DNA from: Sphingomonas asaccharolytica NBRC 15499
GTDB lineage: Bacteria; Pseudomonadota; Alphaproteobacteria; Sphingomonadales; Sphingomonadaceae
Length of the DNA: 64,000 nucleotides
Reading direction: 5' to 3'
Assembly (NCBI RefSeq): GCF_001598355.1
Contig: NZ_BCYU01000003.1
Coordinates: 1-64,000, forward strand
Under the pieces are notes generated by a model. The model had not been told where the DNA came from, did no database searches, and was given only the letters and a program-made list of their open reading frames with translations. The translations under genes were made by a program, and so were the position numbers. Shown here piece after piece: positions 34,801 through 46,199 of this stretch (position 1 is the stretch's first letter; every line of letters begins with the position of its first letter).

Positions 34801-36096
34801 ATGCCCATCGAGATCAAGATGCCCGCGCTTTCACCGACAATGGAGGAGGGCACGCTGGCGAAATGGCTGATCAAGGCCGGTGACACCGTCAAGTCGGGCG
34901 ACCTGATGGCTGAGATCGAAACCGACAAGGCGACGATGGAATTCGAAGCCGTCGACGAAGGCGTCATCGCCGAGATCGTCGTTCCCGAGGGGACCGACAA
35001 TGTGAAGGTCGGTCAGGTCATCGCGATCCTCGCGGTTGAAGGCGAAGACGCGTCGGCGGCGAAAGCCGCGCCCAAAGCGGAGGCCCCGAAAACGGAAGCG
35101 CCGAAGGCCGAGGCTGCTCCGGCGCCGTCGCCCGCTCCCTCTCCCGCGCCCGCAGTTTCCGCAGCGACGCCGGCTCCGTCAGCTGCGGCGTCGGATGACC
35201 GGGTCAAGGCAAGCCCGCTGGCGCGACGCATCGCGGCTGAAAAGGGCGTCGATCTCGCATCTTTGGTCGGCTCAGGCCCCAACGGCCGCATCGTTCGCGC
35301 CGATGTTGAAGGCGCGAAGCCCAGTGCTGCGGCTCCGGTGGCCACTCCTGCTCCGGCCGAGGCCGCCGCTGCGCCAGCGCCGGCCAAGCCTGCCGCGATC
35401 CCGGATATTCCGCACGAAGCGACCAAGCTGTCGAACGTCCGCAAGACGATCGCGCGCCGCCTGACCGAATCGAAGCAGCAAGTTCCGCATATCTATTTGA
35501 CGGTCGACATCCGCCTCGACGCGCTTCTCAAGCTGCGCGCCGACCTCAACAAGAGCCTCGAGCCACGTGGCGTGAAGCTGTCGGTCAACGACCTGCTGAT
35601 CAAGGCGCTCGCCGCGTCGTTGATCCAGGTGCCCAAGTGCAACGTGATGTTCACGCCCGACCAACTGATCAGCTTCCAGCGGGCGGACATTTCCGTCGCG
35701 GTCTCGACTCCCTCGGGCTTGATCACGCCGATCATCACCCACGCCGATACCAAGGGCGTCGCGGCGATCTCGACCGAGATGAAGGACCTCGCCACACGGG
35801 CGCGCGACAACAAGCTCAAGCCTGAGGAATATCAGGGCGGCACTGCCTCCATCTCGAACATGGGCATGTTCGGAATCAAGCAGTTCGAAGCGGTGATCAA
35901 TCCGCCCCAGGGCATGATCATGGCGATCGGCGCCGGAGAGAAGCGTCCGTATATCGTTGACGACGCGCTCGGCGTCGCCACCGTGATGTCGGCGACCGGC
36001 AGCTTCGATCACCGCGCGATCGACGGGGCCGACGGCGCCGAACTGATGCAGGCGTTCAAGGCGCTGATCGAAGCACCGCTCGGCATGCTTGCCTGA
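34801..36096 (+). CDS. pdhC: Pyruvate dehydrogenase E2 component (dihydrolipoamide acetyltransferase)
   Basis: 431 aa, ATG at 34801. One lipoyl domain (1-80) with the lipoylated Lys43 in [12 protein letters not shown], an Ala/Pro-rich linker, the E3/E1-binding domain (about 138-172) with [16 protein letters not shown], a second linker and the catalytic acyltransferase domain with His404 and Asp408 in [11 protein letters not shown]. It transfers acetyl groups to CoA. The E1 genes are not beside it; downstream are a small membrane protein, two thioesterases and lpd on the same strand. Confidence 0.94.
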   Translation: MPIEIKMPALSPTMEEGTLAKWLIKAGDTVKSGDLMAEIETDKATMEFEAVDEGVIAEIVVPEGTDNVKVGQVIAILAVEGEDASAAKAAPKAEAPKTEAPKAEAAPAPSPAPSPAPAVSAATPAPSAAASDDRVKASPLARRIAAEKGVDLASLVGSGPNGRIVRADVEGAKPSAAAPVATPAPAEAAAAPAPAKPAAIPDIPHEATKLSNVRKTIARRLTESKQQVPHIYLTVDIRLDALLKLRADLNKSLEPRGVKLSVNDLLIKALAASLIQVPKCNVMFTPDQLISFQRADISVAVSTPSGLITPIITHADTKGVAAISTEMKDLATRARDNKLKPEEYQGGTASISNMGMFGIKQFEAVINPPQGMIMAIGAGEKRPYIVDDALGVATVMSATGSFDHRAIDGADGAELMQAFKALIEAPLGMLA

Positions 36097-36106
36097 GGCA
36101 CGGACG

Positions 36107-36319
36107 ATGTCCGCGCGGACCATTGCCGAGGCGTGTTACATGGTCGCCAGCGCGATCGTGACGTACCTCATCACCGCGACGGCGGCGTGGGGCTATCCGC
36201 AGGGTGCGGCGACGATCTGGCCGATCGGCCTGGTCGCGATGGCATTCGTGATCGGCTTCGGGTTCAAGCCATTCCTCCTTTCGTGGCGCGCTGACCGTAG
36301 CGGGCGGCACGACGCATGA
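36107..36319 (+). CDS. Small membrane protein between pdhC and thioesterase genes
   Basis: 70 aa, ATG at 36107, 10 bp after pdhC. Two hydrophobic stretches (MVASAIVTYLITATAAWGY and TIWPIGLVAMAFVIGFGF) imply a two-helix inner membrane protein; a basic tail follows. Its stop overlaps the next start by 4 bases, so it is coupled with the thioesterase. Function unknown. Confidence 0.7.
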   Translation: MSARTIAEACYMVASAIVTYLITATAAWGYPQGAATIWPIGLVAMAFVIGFGFKPFLLSWRADRSGRHDA

Positions 36320-36711
36320 GCGCCGCCACCTCGCTTATCCCGCCGGCGCGCGACCCGGCGATCCGGGTCACCGCGATGCCCGCCGACGCCAATGCCTATG
36401 GCGACATTTTCGGCGGCTGGCTGATGAGCTTGATGGACTCCGCCGCCGGCCTGGTCGCCGCGCGCCACTCGCATGGCCGTGCGGTTACCATCGCGATGGA
36501 CGGCATGCAGTTCCACGCTCCAGTCCATATCGGCGACGAAGTGTCGGTCTATGCGCAACTGGCCAAGGTCGGACGCACGTCGATGACGATCGATGTCGAA
36601 TGCTGGGCGCGAGATCGCCACCGCGACGATCACCGCAAGGTGACCGAAGCGCGGTTCACCTTCGTCGCGATCGATCAGGACCGCAAACCGCGGCCGGTGA
36701 TCGGCGAATGA
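36316..36711 (+). CDS. Acyl-CoA thioesterase (YciA-like hotdog)
   Basis: 131 aa, ATG overlaps the previous stop. Single hotdog domain with YGDIFGGWLMSLMDSAAG; the Asp in SLMD is the catalytic position in YciA. IAMDGMQFHAPVHIGDEV is the central helix-strand part. It hydrolyses acyl-CoA to acid and CoA. Its stop overlaps the start of a second homologue by 4 bases. Confidence 0.88.
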   Translation: MSAATSLIPPARDPAIRVTAMPADANAYGDIFGGWLMSLMDSAAGLVAARHSHGRAVTIAMDGMQFHAPVHIGDEVSVYAQLAKVGRTSMTIDVECWARDRHRDDHRKVTEARFTFVAIDQDRKPRPVIGE

Positions 36712-37088
36712 ACGCCACGCCAACCTCTCCACCCGAAGGCATGCCCGACATCCGCGTGACGGTGATGGCCGCCGACGCCAATCCTTATGGCACCGCGTTC
36801 GTCGGCTGGCTGTTTGGCCAGATGTCGCTGGCGGGTGGCAGCCTCGCCTCGCGCCGCACCGGCAAGCGCGCGCCAGTCGTCGCCGCCGACGGTTTCAAAT
36901 TCCTGGCGCCGGCCGATATCGGCGACGAACTGTCTGTCTGGGCTGAGGTAGTAGGCGAGGGGCGCACCTCGCTGACCATCGCCACCGAAGCCTGGAAGCG
37001 CGACCGTCATGGCGAGGCGATGGCCAAGGTCGCGGAAGGGCGGTTCGTCTTCGTCGGCGTCGGCGACAATCGTCAGGCGGTGGCTTGA
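36708..37088 (+). CDS. Second YciA-like hotdog protein lacking the catalytic Asp
   Basis: 126 aa, ATG at 36708 overlapping the previous stop. About half of the residues follow the preceding gene, so a tandem duplication is likely. At the active-site helix it reads FVGWLFGQMSLAGG, with Ser instead of the catalytic Asp of the first copy. It may form a heteromer with the first copy, have another activity or be inactive. lpd follows after 50 bp. Confidence 0.82.
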   Translation: MNATPTSPPEGMPDIRVTVMAADANPYGTAFVGWLFGQMSLAGGSLASRRTGKRAPVVAADGFKFLAPADIGDELSVWAEVVGEGRTSLTIATEAWKRDRHGEAMAKVAEGRFVFVGVGDNRQAVA

Positions 37089-37138
37089 TGCCTTCCCGCT
37101 TCCCATATTCTCTTCGATATTAAGCAAGGACCTCCCCA

Positions 37139-38536
37139 GTGGCTGAAACCTACGACCTCATTGTCCTCGGCTCGGGACCCGGCGGCTATGTCGCGGCGAT
37201 CCGCGCAGCGCAGCTCGGGCTCAAGACCGCGATCGTCGAGCGCGAATTGCTCGGCGGCATCTGCCTAAATTGGGGCTGCATTCCGACCAAGGCGCTGCTG
37301 CGCTCGGCCGAAATCTATCATTATATGCAGCATGCCAAGGATTACGGCCTGGTCGCCGACAAGATCAGCGCCGATCTCGACGCGGTGGTGAAACGCTCGC
37401 GCGGTGTCGCCAAGCAGCTCAATCAGGGCGTCACGCACCTGATGAAAAAGAACAAGATCACCGTGCATATGGGCACCGGCAAGCTGACCGGGAAAGGGAA
37501 GCTCACTGTCACCGCAGAGGACGGCAAGACGACCGACCTGACGGCCAAGAACATCATCGTCGCAACCGGCGCGCGTGCCCGCGACCTGCCCTTCGCCAAG
37601 GCCGACGGCAAGCGCATCTGGACCTATCGCCACGCCATGACGCCGAGCGAAATGCCGTCGAAGCTGCTGGTCATCGGCTCGGGCGCGATCGGGATCGAGT
37701 TCGCCAGCTTCTACAAGGATATGGGCGCCGATGTTACCGTGGTCGAGATGCTCGACCGGCTTGTCCCGGTCGAGGATGCCGACGTCTCGGCTTTCCTCGA
37801 AAAGGCACTCAAGAAGCAGGGCATGACCATCATGACCAAGGCCGGCGTCGACAAGCTCGATGTGACGGCCAGTGGCGTGAAGGCCTCGATCAAGGACAAG
37901 GACGGCAAGGTCACGACGGCCGAGTTCAGCCACGTCATCGTCGCGATCGGCATCCTGCCCAACACCGAGAATATCGGCCTCGAAGAGCTTGGCGTGAAGA
38001 CCGATCGCGGCCACATCGTCACGGACGGCATGTGCAAGACCAATGTCGACGGCCTCTACGCGATCGGCGACGTGACGCAGCCGCCCTGGCTCGCGCACAA
38101 GGCCAGCCACGAAGGCGTGATCGCGGTCGAGGCGATCGCCGGAAAGCATCCGCATGCGATGGACCAGCTGAACATCCCGGGCTGCACTTATTGCCACCCG
38201 CAGATCGCCAGCGTCGGCATGACCGAAGCCAAGGCCAAGGAAGCCGGCTATGAGGTAAAGGTCGGCAATTTCCCGTTCATCGGCAACGGCAAGGCGATCG
38301 CGCTGGGCGAGGCCGAGGGCTTCGTGAAGACGGTGTTCGACGCCAAGACCGGCGAGTTGCTGGGCGCCCACATGATCGGCGCCGAAGTGACCGAGCTGAT
38401 CCAGGGCTATACGATCGGCAAGACCGGCGAACTGACCGAAGCCGAGTTCATGGAAACGGTCTTCCCGCACCCGACGTTGAGCGAAATGATGCACGAGAGC
38501 GTGCTCGGCGCCTACGGCCGGGCGCTGCATATCTGA
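37139..38536 (+). CDS. lpdA: Dihydrolipoamide dehydrogenase (E3)
   Basis: 465 aa, GTG at 37139 with AAGGA upstream. FAD fold at the N-terminus (GSGPGGYVAAIRAAQLG), redox-active Cys42 and Cys47 in GGICLNWGCIPTK, NAD-binding GSGAIGIEFASFYKDMGADV near 180, and the His444-Glu449 pair in HPTLSE at the C-terminus. It reoxidises the lipoyl groups of E2. The LNWGCIPTK variant is usual for the PDH-linked E3 of alphaproteobacteria, in keeping with pdhC in the same gene row. Confidence 0.95.
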   Translation: MAETYDLIVLGSGPGGYVAAIRAAQLGLKTAIVERELLGGICLNWGCIPTKALLRSAEIYHYMQHAKDYGLVADKISADLDAVVKRSRGVAKQLNQGVTHLMKKNKITVHMGTGKLTGKGKLTVTAEDGKTTDLTAKNIIVATGARARDLPFAKADGKRIWTYRHAMTPSEMPSKLLVIGSGAIGIEFASFYKDMGADVTVVEMLDRLVPVEDADVSAFLEKALKKQGMTIMTKAGVDKLDVTASGVKASIKDKDGKVTTAEFSHVIVAIGILPNTENIGLEELGVKTDRGHIVTDGMCKTNVDGLYAIGDVTQPPWLAHKASHEGVIAVEAIAGKHPHAMDQLNIPGCTYCHPQIASVGMTEAKAKEAGYEVKVGNFPFIGNGKAIALGEAEGFVKTVFDAKTGELLGAHMIGAEVTELIQGYTIGKTGELTEAEFMETVFPHPTLSEMMHESVLGAYGRALHI

Positions 38537-38667
38537 CGCAGCGCGGCTCGCCCAACAACTCACGACCAGCTGCGTCCACGCGGTTGCGGATCAGCCGACG
38601 CGAGAGCGCGCTCAGCCCCTGCCGCTAGGGGTCGCGTCGCCGCGCGCGATGTGCTGATTTGCCCAAG

Positions 38668-40077
38668 ATGGGGAAATCGGGTCGATTCTGGCCCCTTTGG
38701 GCAGCGTTACTGCTCGCCGCGACGATGGTCGCGGCGGGTTGGCCGGGGCTCGCCCAATATGACAGCGTCGAACAGTTCCGGCAGGTCCTGAGCGGCCGGT
38801 ATGACGACTGGCACCCACCGGTCATGGCGCGGCTCTGGTCGCTGCTCCACGTCATGGGTGGAGGCGCCGGCCCGATGCTGGTCCTGCAGATTGCGCTCTA
38901 TTGGCTGGGGCTGGGGCTGCTCGCTGGCGGATTGGCACGCACCGGCCGCTCGCGTGCGGCGGCGCTGGTTCTCGCGATCGGGGCGCTCCCTGGGTTCGCG
39001 GTATGGCAATGGGCCGTGCTCAAGGACGTCCAGATGGTTGCCGCGATGCTGGCGACGGTCGGCATCGTCGGATGGTGGCGCCTTCGCGGTGAGCGCGTGC
39101 CGCTGGTCGCTGCAGCGCTCGCGATCCTCCTGTTGGGCTATGCGACATTGGTCCGTGCCAACGCGCTATTCGCGACCGTGCCGCTGGCGGTGATGCTGCT
39201 GCCGCGTCGAGGCTGGCCGACGCGGTTGATGCTGGCATTGGCCGGGATGGCCGCGGTGTTGGTGCTGACCCCGCTGATCGATGCGGACCTGTTCGACGCG
39301 GCCCCGAGTGGCGTGCGGACGACCGAACCGCTGTTCGATCTCGCCGCGATCGCGGTGCGGACCGGCGATGCCGATGCGACCGGGATCGATCCCGAGGGGA
39401 TCGCGGCGCTGCGGCGCGGCCGCTGTGTGAAGACCTATTTCTGGGATACGCTGGGCGATGGCCCGTGTGGGGACGCAATCGAGTGCTTGGCATCGCGGCC
39501 GGTCGGCGCGATGTACCTGCAACTTGCTTATGCCGCGATCCGCCATCCGGTTGCCTATGCCGAGCATCGGTTGGCGCATTTCAACATGACGCAACGTTGG
39601 CTCATCGGCCGCGGGCTGATGGACGGCTGGCCGCCGTCGCGATCCCAGCCCAATACGCAGGGACTGGGCGATCCCGGGCCAGTGGCGTCATGGTGGATCG
39701 TCAAGACCGCGGTGCTGGCCGATACACCCCTCGGCTGGCCGATCGTCTGGGTGGCGCTCGCGCTGGCGGCGTTGATCGAAGCCTTATGCCGCGCTGCCTC
39801 ACCATTGCGCGACCTTGCCTTGGCGCTGCTGATATCGTCGCTCGCGCTGGAGGCGAGCTTCGTCGCGATCAGCATCGCCGCGGACGTGCGGTACCATCTT
39901 TGGCCGATGATCGCCGCGGGGTTGGGTGCGATCCTCCTGGTCGCGGACGCGCGCCCGGCAAGGCGCATGCTGGTCGCAAGCAGCGTCACGTTGGCGCTGG
40001 TGATCGCAAGCGCTATCGCCGCGCGAGCGATCCTGCCGCCCGCGCCGAGTGGCTATCCCGAGATGTTGGCGAGCTAA
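38668..40077 (+). CDS. Polytopic membrane protein, GT-C glycosyltransferase-like
   Basis: 469 aa from the ATG at 38668; a TTG at 38659 is possible, and neither has a clear ribosome binding site. About ten to eleven membrane segments. The first periplasmic loop contains QYDSVEQFRQVLSGRYDDWHPPVMARLW, with Asp and Glu/His residues where GT-C enzymes have their catalytic acidic residue. A second large loop (about 215-330) holds four Cys. It resembles ArnT/PMT-like or hypothetical glycan-related families, but I would not name a substrate. Its stop overlaps that of the convergent GFA gene. Confidence 0.65.
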   Translation: MGKSGRFWPLWAALLLAATMVAAGWPGLAQYDSVEQFRQVLSGRYDDWHPPVMARLWSLLHVMGGGAGPMLVLQIALYWLGLGLLAGGLARTGRSRAAALVLAIGALPGFAVWQWAVLKDVQMVAAMLATVGIVGWWRLRGERVPLVAAALAILLLGYATLVRANALFATVPLAVMLLPRRGWPTRLMLALAGMAAVLVLTPLIDADLFDAAPSGVRTTEPLFDLAAIAVRTGDADATGIDPEGIAALRRGRCVKTYFWDTLGDGPCGDAIECLASRPVGAMYLQLAYAAIRHPVAYAEHRLAHFNMTQRWLIGRGLMDGWPPSRSQPNTQGLGDPGPVASWWIVKTAVLADTPLGWPIVWVALALAALIEALCRAASPLRDLALALLISSLALEASFVAISIAADVRYHLWPMIAAGLGAILLVADARPARRMLVASSVTLALVIASAIAARAILPPAPSGYPEMLAS

Positions 40078-40526
40078 GGCTTGGCGAACTCGGCGAGCAA
40101 TGGCTGATACTCTTCCATCGACGGGAATTGCGCGTACGAATGCGGCGCATCGACCAGCGCCCAGGGCAAGGCCTCGCTGGTGTAGTTCTGCACGAACGGC
40201 GTAACCCAGCTTGGGTCGTCCAGCATCGTCGCGCGCACGTTGACGAAGCCCATGTCCGGCTCGAAATCGGTATAGACCCAGCTCTTGCAGCGATCGCAAT
40301 GCTGATGGTGCAGCCGTTCGCCATGCAACCCGCCGATCACCGTTTCACCCTCGGTCAGCTCAAAGCCCCCGCGCGGCACTGCCACGCTGGTCGAATAGGC
40401 GCCGCCGGTCATCTTCTGGCATCCGGTGCAATGGCAGATCGCCGTGAACATCGGCGGCGCGTTGATCCGGAAGCGAACTTCGCCGCAGCGACATCCTCCC
40501 TCCATCGGCAATGTCCACTTCGCCAT
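40074..40526 (-). CDS. GFA family zinc protein (glutathione-dependent formaldehyde-activating-like)
   Basis: 150 aa, ATG at 40526. The two zinc sites of the GFA/CENP-V fold are clear: GGCRCGEVRF, CHCTGCQKMTGG and HCDRCKSWVY. Members bind glutathione adducts or are of unknown function. Single gene, convergent with the membrane protein gene (4-base overlap). Confidence 0.9.
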   Translation of the reverse strand: MAKWTLPMEGGCRCGEVRFRINAPPMFTAICHCTGCQKMTGGAYSTSVAVPRGGFELTEGETVIGGLHGERLHHQHCDRCKSWVYTDFEPDMGFVNVRATMLDDPSWVTPFVQNYTSEALPWALVDAPHSYAQFPSMEEYQPLLAEFAKP

Positions 40527-40584
40527 TCCATTCCTCCATGCCTTGAGGCAGCCTGATCTTTAACAAATAAGGGGAGCAAAGAGG

Positions 40585-41049
40585 ATGCAGACTTTCGCGA
40601 TCTTGTGGCCGGCGATCGCGCTCGCGGCGCTCAGCTTCGCGGTGATGGTGTGGGTGGCGGTCGCACGGACCGGTCATATGAAGAGGAACCCGCCGCGCCC
40701 CGACGACCTCGTAACGGGCGAATCAGCGATGCGCTATTTCCAGCCGGTCGAGATGCCTGCCAACAATCTCCGCAATCTGTTCGAAGCGCCGGTGTTGTTC
40801 TTCGCCCTCATCCCGCTGCTGCTGATCACCCACCAGGCCGGCCATGCGCAGGTCGCGCTCGCCTGGGTCTATGTCGTGCTACGCGTGATCCACAGCATCG
40901 GGCATGTCGTTCTGCACAAGATATCGGTCCGCGCACCCGCTTTCTGGGTGTCGGTGATCGTGCTGATGGCGATGTGGATCGGCTTCGCGATCGATATCGC
41001 GGGTGCCCAAACCGCTTATGACGCGGCGATCGACAACATGACGATCTGA
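40585..41049 (+). CDS. MAPEG family membrane protein
   Basis: 154 aa, ATG at 40585; AAGGGGAG and GAGG lie upstream. Four membrane helices with the MAPEG pattern: NLRNLFEAPVLFFAL in the centre (the NxxxE/RNxFE region that binds glutathione in eukaryotic members) and ARLRVIHSIGHV-like VVLRVIHSIGHVV in helix three. Bacterial members are membrane glutathione or eicosanoid-type enzymes of unknown substrate. Confidence 0.85.
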   Translation: MQTFAILWPAIALAALSFAVMVWVAVARTGHMKRNPPRPDDLVTGESAMRYFQPVEMPANNLRNLFEAPVLFFALIPLLLITHQAGHAQVALAWVYVVLRVIHSIGHVVLHKISVRAPAFWVSVIVLMAMWIGFAIDIAGAQTAYDAAIDNMTI

Positions 41050-41062
41050 TCGCCGCAGGGAG

Positions 41063-41551
41063 TCAGGCTGCTTCCTCTTCGCTCGGCTCGTCGATCATCT
41101 TGAATTCGCGCGAGGCGCCCAGCACCGGCGTGACCGTTACGGCCGCCGCGGCAGCCTGGGCGGAGAAATGCTTCAGGCGACCGTCGACATGTGCGCCGGT
41201 TTCCAGCGAGATCGTCTCATATTCGACATCGCCCGTGATCCGCGCACCCGCTTCGACCGTCAGCTGGCGGATCGACACCGCGCCCTCGATCCGGCCGGCG
41301 ATGCGCGCATTTTCGGCGCGGACCTGGCCCTGGATGAGCGCTTCGGTTCCGACAACCAGGCTGCCGCAATCGAGATCACCCTCGACGCGCCCTTCGATGT
41401 GGAGATCGGCCGAGGCCCGAACGTTCCCGGTCACGACGACGTCGGAACCGATTACCGAAAAGCCGGCGCCGGAGCTGCCGTTGGTCCGGCGCGCCGCAGC
41501 GGCCGCGGGCTGATAGGTCGACGCCGGCGCGTCGTCACGCTTGTTGAACAT
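41063..41551 (-). CDS. Bactofilin (polymer-forming cytoskeletal protein)
   Basis: 162 aa, ATG at 41551 with AAAGGGG upstream. A short disordered N-terminus (first 30) precedes the bactofilin beta-helix (about 35-130) with the typical repeats SADLHIEGRVEGDLDC, ALIQGQVRAENARIAGRIEG and VEAGARITGDVEYETISLE. Bactofilins polymerise at the membrane and shape the cell wall. The C-terminal 30 residues are variable. It is followed on the same strand, upstream in transcription, by a GT-C-like membrane protein. Confidence 0.93.
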   Translation of the reverse strand: MFNKRDDAPASTYQPAAAAARRTNGSSGAGFSVIGSDVVVTGNVRASADLHIEGRVEGDLDCGSLVVGTEALIQGQVRAENARIAGRIEGAVSIRQLTVEAGARITGDVEYETISLETGAHVDGRLKHFSAQAAAAAVTVTPVLGASREFKMIDEPSEEEAA

Positions 41552-41607
41552 CCCATACCCCTTTGTGCGAATCCCGAGTCTCGCGCGCCAACCTAGCGAA
41601 CTCGGCA

Positions 41608-42771
41608 TCAGGCGGGATAGGCACGAAACGGGTTGAGCGGCAGGCCGTTATCATTGGCGGGCGAGACGAGGAACTGACGGCCGAGGAGTAATGTCGCGGC
41701 GATCATCGGCAGCGCGCCGAGTACTGCCAGCGCGGTCACGCCGGATAGATAGGCGAGCAGACCGGCCAGCGATGCGAGCTGCACGAGGCCGGCGATCCGC
41801 CAACTATGGCGGTCGTTGCGCACGAACGCGAGGACGAGGGCGAGTATGTCGGCAAGGAAGAAATAGCGCTCATGCATGCGTGGCAGCAACCCGACCGTGA
41901 TGAGGGTGACCAGCAAGGCGGCGGCGAGCAATTGTTCGCGTTCCGGAGCCCGCCAGGAAAAGCGCGCGATCAGCCAGGCCGACGCACCGGTCGCGGCGGC
42001 AATGGCCAGCCCGCTCAGCGGCAAGTCGCCGACCAGCGGCAGCGCCTGCGCGATCACCCAGATATTGGGTGCGTTGAGCGACAGGAGCGGAGACCAGTCG
42101 GCTTGGTGCAAGTAGATCGTGGCGAGGTCGGCGGCAGGCCAGCCGAGCAGCCACGCTGGCAGCATCGCGGTTACGAACGCCGCCGGCGCGATCGGCCATA
42201 GCCGAAAGGGCACGCGCCGCCCGATCAGCAAGGCCAGGATGATTGGCGCAGAGAAGGCCGGCTGCAGCTTGATTGCAAGCGCCAGTCCGCACCATGCCAG
42301 CATCATCGCGTGGTGTCGTTTCACTGCTGCCGCCAGCGCCATCACGCTCGCCGCGGCCCAGATCGCGTCGCATTGCCCGAGCAGGCCAGCATTGAGGACC
42401 ACGGTAGGCAACGCAAACACGATCATCGCCTTGCGGCCAGGATGCATGACATCGAGTGCTGCAAGCAGCCGCCAAACCGCCGCGACCAGTGCAAAGGTGC
42501 CGGCGATCGACAGCAGTTTGATCAGCGAGATCGGATCGGCGAGCGGCGCGGCGAGCGTCGCCGTGGCGAGCAGATAGAGATAAGGCGGCGTGTAATTACC
42601 GAACGGATGCGCGAACGCGGCGATCGGACCGGTGGCGCGAATATGCTCGAACCAAGGCACGAGATAATTCGGCAGATCCTTACCGAACCAGCCCCAGAGA
42701 TAAACATATAGACCCGTTGCGACGGCGAGCGCGAACAGGGTAGGGCGCCAGGATCGATCGAACGCGGACAT
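41608..42771 (-). CDS. GT87/DUF2029-type polytopic glycosyltransferase
   Basis: 387 aa, ATG at 42771. About ten membrane segments. Visible family features are WFEHIRATGPIAAFAHPFGNYTPPYLY in the first loop, GLLGQCDAIWAAASVMALA, and ALAIKLQP, as in polyprenyl-phosphate-mannose-type GT87 and PMT-like enzymes that use lipid-linked sugars on the periplasmic side. Acceptor unknown. It lies 56 bp upstream of the bactofilin start on the same strand and may be co-transcribed. Confidence 0.75.
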   Translation of the reverse strand: MSAFDRSWRPTLFALAVATGLYVYLWGWFGKDLPNYLVPWFEHIRATGPIAAFAHPFGNYTPPYLYLLATATLAAPLADPISLIKLLSIAGTFALVAAVWRLLAALDVMHPGRKAMIVFALPTVVLNAGLLGQCDAIWAAASVMALAAAVKRHHAMMLAWCGLALAIKLQPAFSAPIILALLIGRRVPFRLWPIAPAAFVTAMLPAWLLGWPAADLATIYLHQADWSPLLSLNAPNIWVIAQALPLVGDLPLSGLAIAAATGASAWLIARFSWRAPEREQLLAAALLVTLITVGLLPRMHERYFFLADILALVLAFVRNDRHSWRIAGLVQLASLAGLLAYLSGVTALAVLGALPMIAATLLLGRQFLVSPANDNGLPLNPFRAYPA

Positions 42772-42833
42772 CGTCCCGATCTAGCCCGGCCAGGTTAGCG
42801 GCGCGTAAAAGGATCGGCGATGCCAGCGCCCCG

Positions 42834-42862
42834 TTGACCGTTTCCGACTCCCCGTCTATAGG
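42834..42862 (+). promoter_or_regulatory. Promoter of the str operon
   Basis: TTGACC (42834-42839), a 17-bp spacer and TATAGG (42857-42862) form a good sigma70 promoter about 165 bp ahead of rpsL. It is the only strong promoter in the gap. Confidence 0.75.
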
Positions 42863-42876
42863 CGCGCCCGCTCACT

Positions 42877-42990
42877 CGGCAGTTTTGCCGCGCGGGTAAG
42901 AGCTGAACGTTGCCGGAAGACACGGACCCGGGAAGCCGAAAGGCGCTCCCTCGGTCCTTTTTCGTATTCGCTAACAATGGCTCCCGGCAA
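42877..42990 (+). promoter_or_regulatory. rpsL leader with terminator-like attenuator
   Basis: Three structures follow the promoter: a hairpin CGGCA-GTTT-TGCCG (42877-42890); a terminator-like hairpin with GGACC, GGGA and GCC (42924-42937) pairing across a GAAA loop with GGC, TCCC and GGTCC (42942-42957), then TTTTT (42958-42962); and TTGCCGG (42910-42916) that can pair with CCGGCAA (42984-42990) around it. No upstream gene on this strand needs a terminator here, so attenuation of the ribosomal protein operon is likely. Confidence 0.6.
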
Positions 42991-43034
42991 AGTAACCGCC
43001 AGATTCTCTGGTAACATACAAGGTGAAGGGCTTC

Positions 43035-43406
43035 ATGCCGACGATTAACCAGTTGGTCCGCAAGGGCCGTGATCCGCAGAAGGCCAAATCGAAGGTCCCT
43101 GCGATGGAACAGAACCCGCAGAAGCGCGGCGTCTGTACCCGCGTCTATACGACGACTCCGAAGAAGCCGAACTCGGCTCTGCGCAAGGTGGCCAAGGTTC
43201 GCCTGACCAACCAGCGCGAAGTCATCAGCTACATCCCCGGTGAAGGCCACAACCTTCAGGAGCACTCGGTGGTCCTGATTCGTGGCGGCCGTGTGCGCGA
43301 CCTTCCGGGTGTGCGCTACCACGTGCTCCGCGGCGTGCTCGACACGCAGGGCGTCAAGGATCGCAAGCAGAGCCGTTCGAAGTACGGCGCGAAGCGTCCG
43401 AAGTAA
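43035..43406 (+). CDS. rpsL: 30S ribosomal protein S12
   Basis: 123 aa, ATG at 43035 with AAGGTGAAGG upstream. Part of the decoding centre. Highly conserved [17 protein letters not shown] holds Lys43, but position 88 ([13 protein letters not shown]) is Arg where E. coli has Lys88. Lys-to-Arg at this place is a classical streptomycin-resistance change, so natural resistance is likely. First gene of the str operon. Confidence 0.98.
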   Translation: MPTINQLVRKGRDPQKAKSKVPAMEQNPQKRGVCTRVYTTTPKKPNSALRKVAKVRLTNQREVISYIPGEGHNLQEHSVVLIRGGRVRDLPGVRYHVLRGVLDTQGVKDRKQSRSKYGAKRPK

Positions 43407-43472
43407 TCACACAGCCAGAGTAAGCCCCGGACGGGTTCCGGATCGGCTGAAGTTTGTAAAGGAAAGTTCAAG

Positions 43473-43943
43473 ATGGCTCGTCGTCGTCGTCCCGAAAAGC
43501 GGGAAATCCTGCCTGATCCCAAGTTTGGGGATGAGGTTCTGTCGAAATTCATGAACAGCGTCATGCTGGACGGTAAGAAGTCGGTCGCCGAAGGCATCGT
43601 CTATACCGCGCTCGACACCGTCGAAACGCGCGCCAAGAAGGACCCGCTCGCGGTGTTCCACGAAGCGCTCAACAACATCAAGCCGGGCATCGAGGTCCGC
43701 AGCCGCCGCGTCGGCGGTGCGACCTACCAGGTTCCGGTCGACGTGCGTCCGGAGCGTGCTCAGGCGCTCGCGATCCGCTGGCTGATCACCGCCGCGCGTT
43801 CGCGCTCGGAGAACACCATGTCGGCTCGCCTGTCGGGCGAGCTGCTCGACGCGTCGAACAACCGCGGCAACGCGGTCAAGAAGCGCGAAGACACCCATCG
43901 CATGGCCGAAGCCAACCGCGCTTTCAGCCATTATCGCTGGTAA
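43473..43943 (+). CDS. rpsG: 30S ribosomal protein S7
   Basis: 156 aa, ATG at 43473 with AAAGGAAAG upstream. Binds the 3' domain of 16S rRNA and starts head assembly. Begins [18 protein letters not shown] and ends [13 protein letters not shown], as in other alphaproteobacteria. A hairpin (43957-43980, CCGGTTCCGC with GCGGGACCGG) lies in the 121-bp gap before fusA and may be a feedback or processing site. Confidence 0.98.
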   Translation: MARRRRPEKREILPDPKFGDEVLSKFMNSVMLDGKKSVAEGIVYTALDTVETRAKKDPLAVFHEALNNIKPGIEVRSRRVGGATYQVPVDVRPERAQALAIRWLITAARSRSENTMSARLSGELLDASNNRGNAVKKREDTHRMAEANRAFSHYRW

Positions 43944-44064
43944 TAGACTGGATCGGCCGGTTCCGCTGCGGCGGGACCGGTGATCTGGCATTGGTAATTT
44001 AATTACCTACATAGCGGGCAGCCGGATCGGCCGGCTCCCCACATTTTCCAAGGAAGCTACGATC

Positions 44065-46161
<2,097 letters not shown>

Positions 46162-46199
46162 GGCGCTTGAGCGCGCAGGGCTGGCGTTACTGAAAAACA

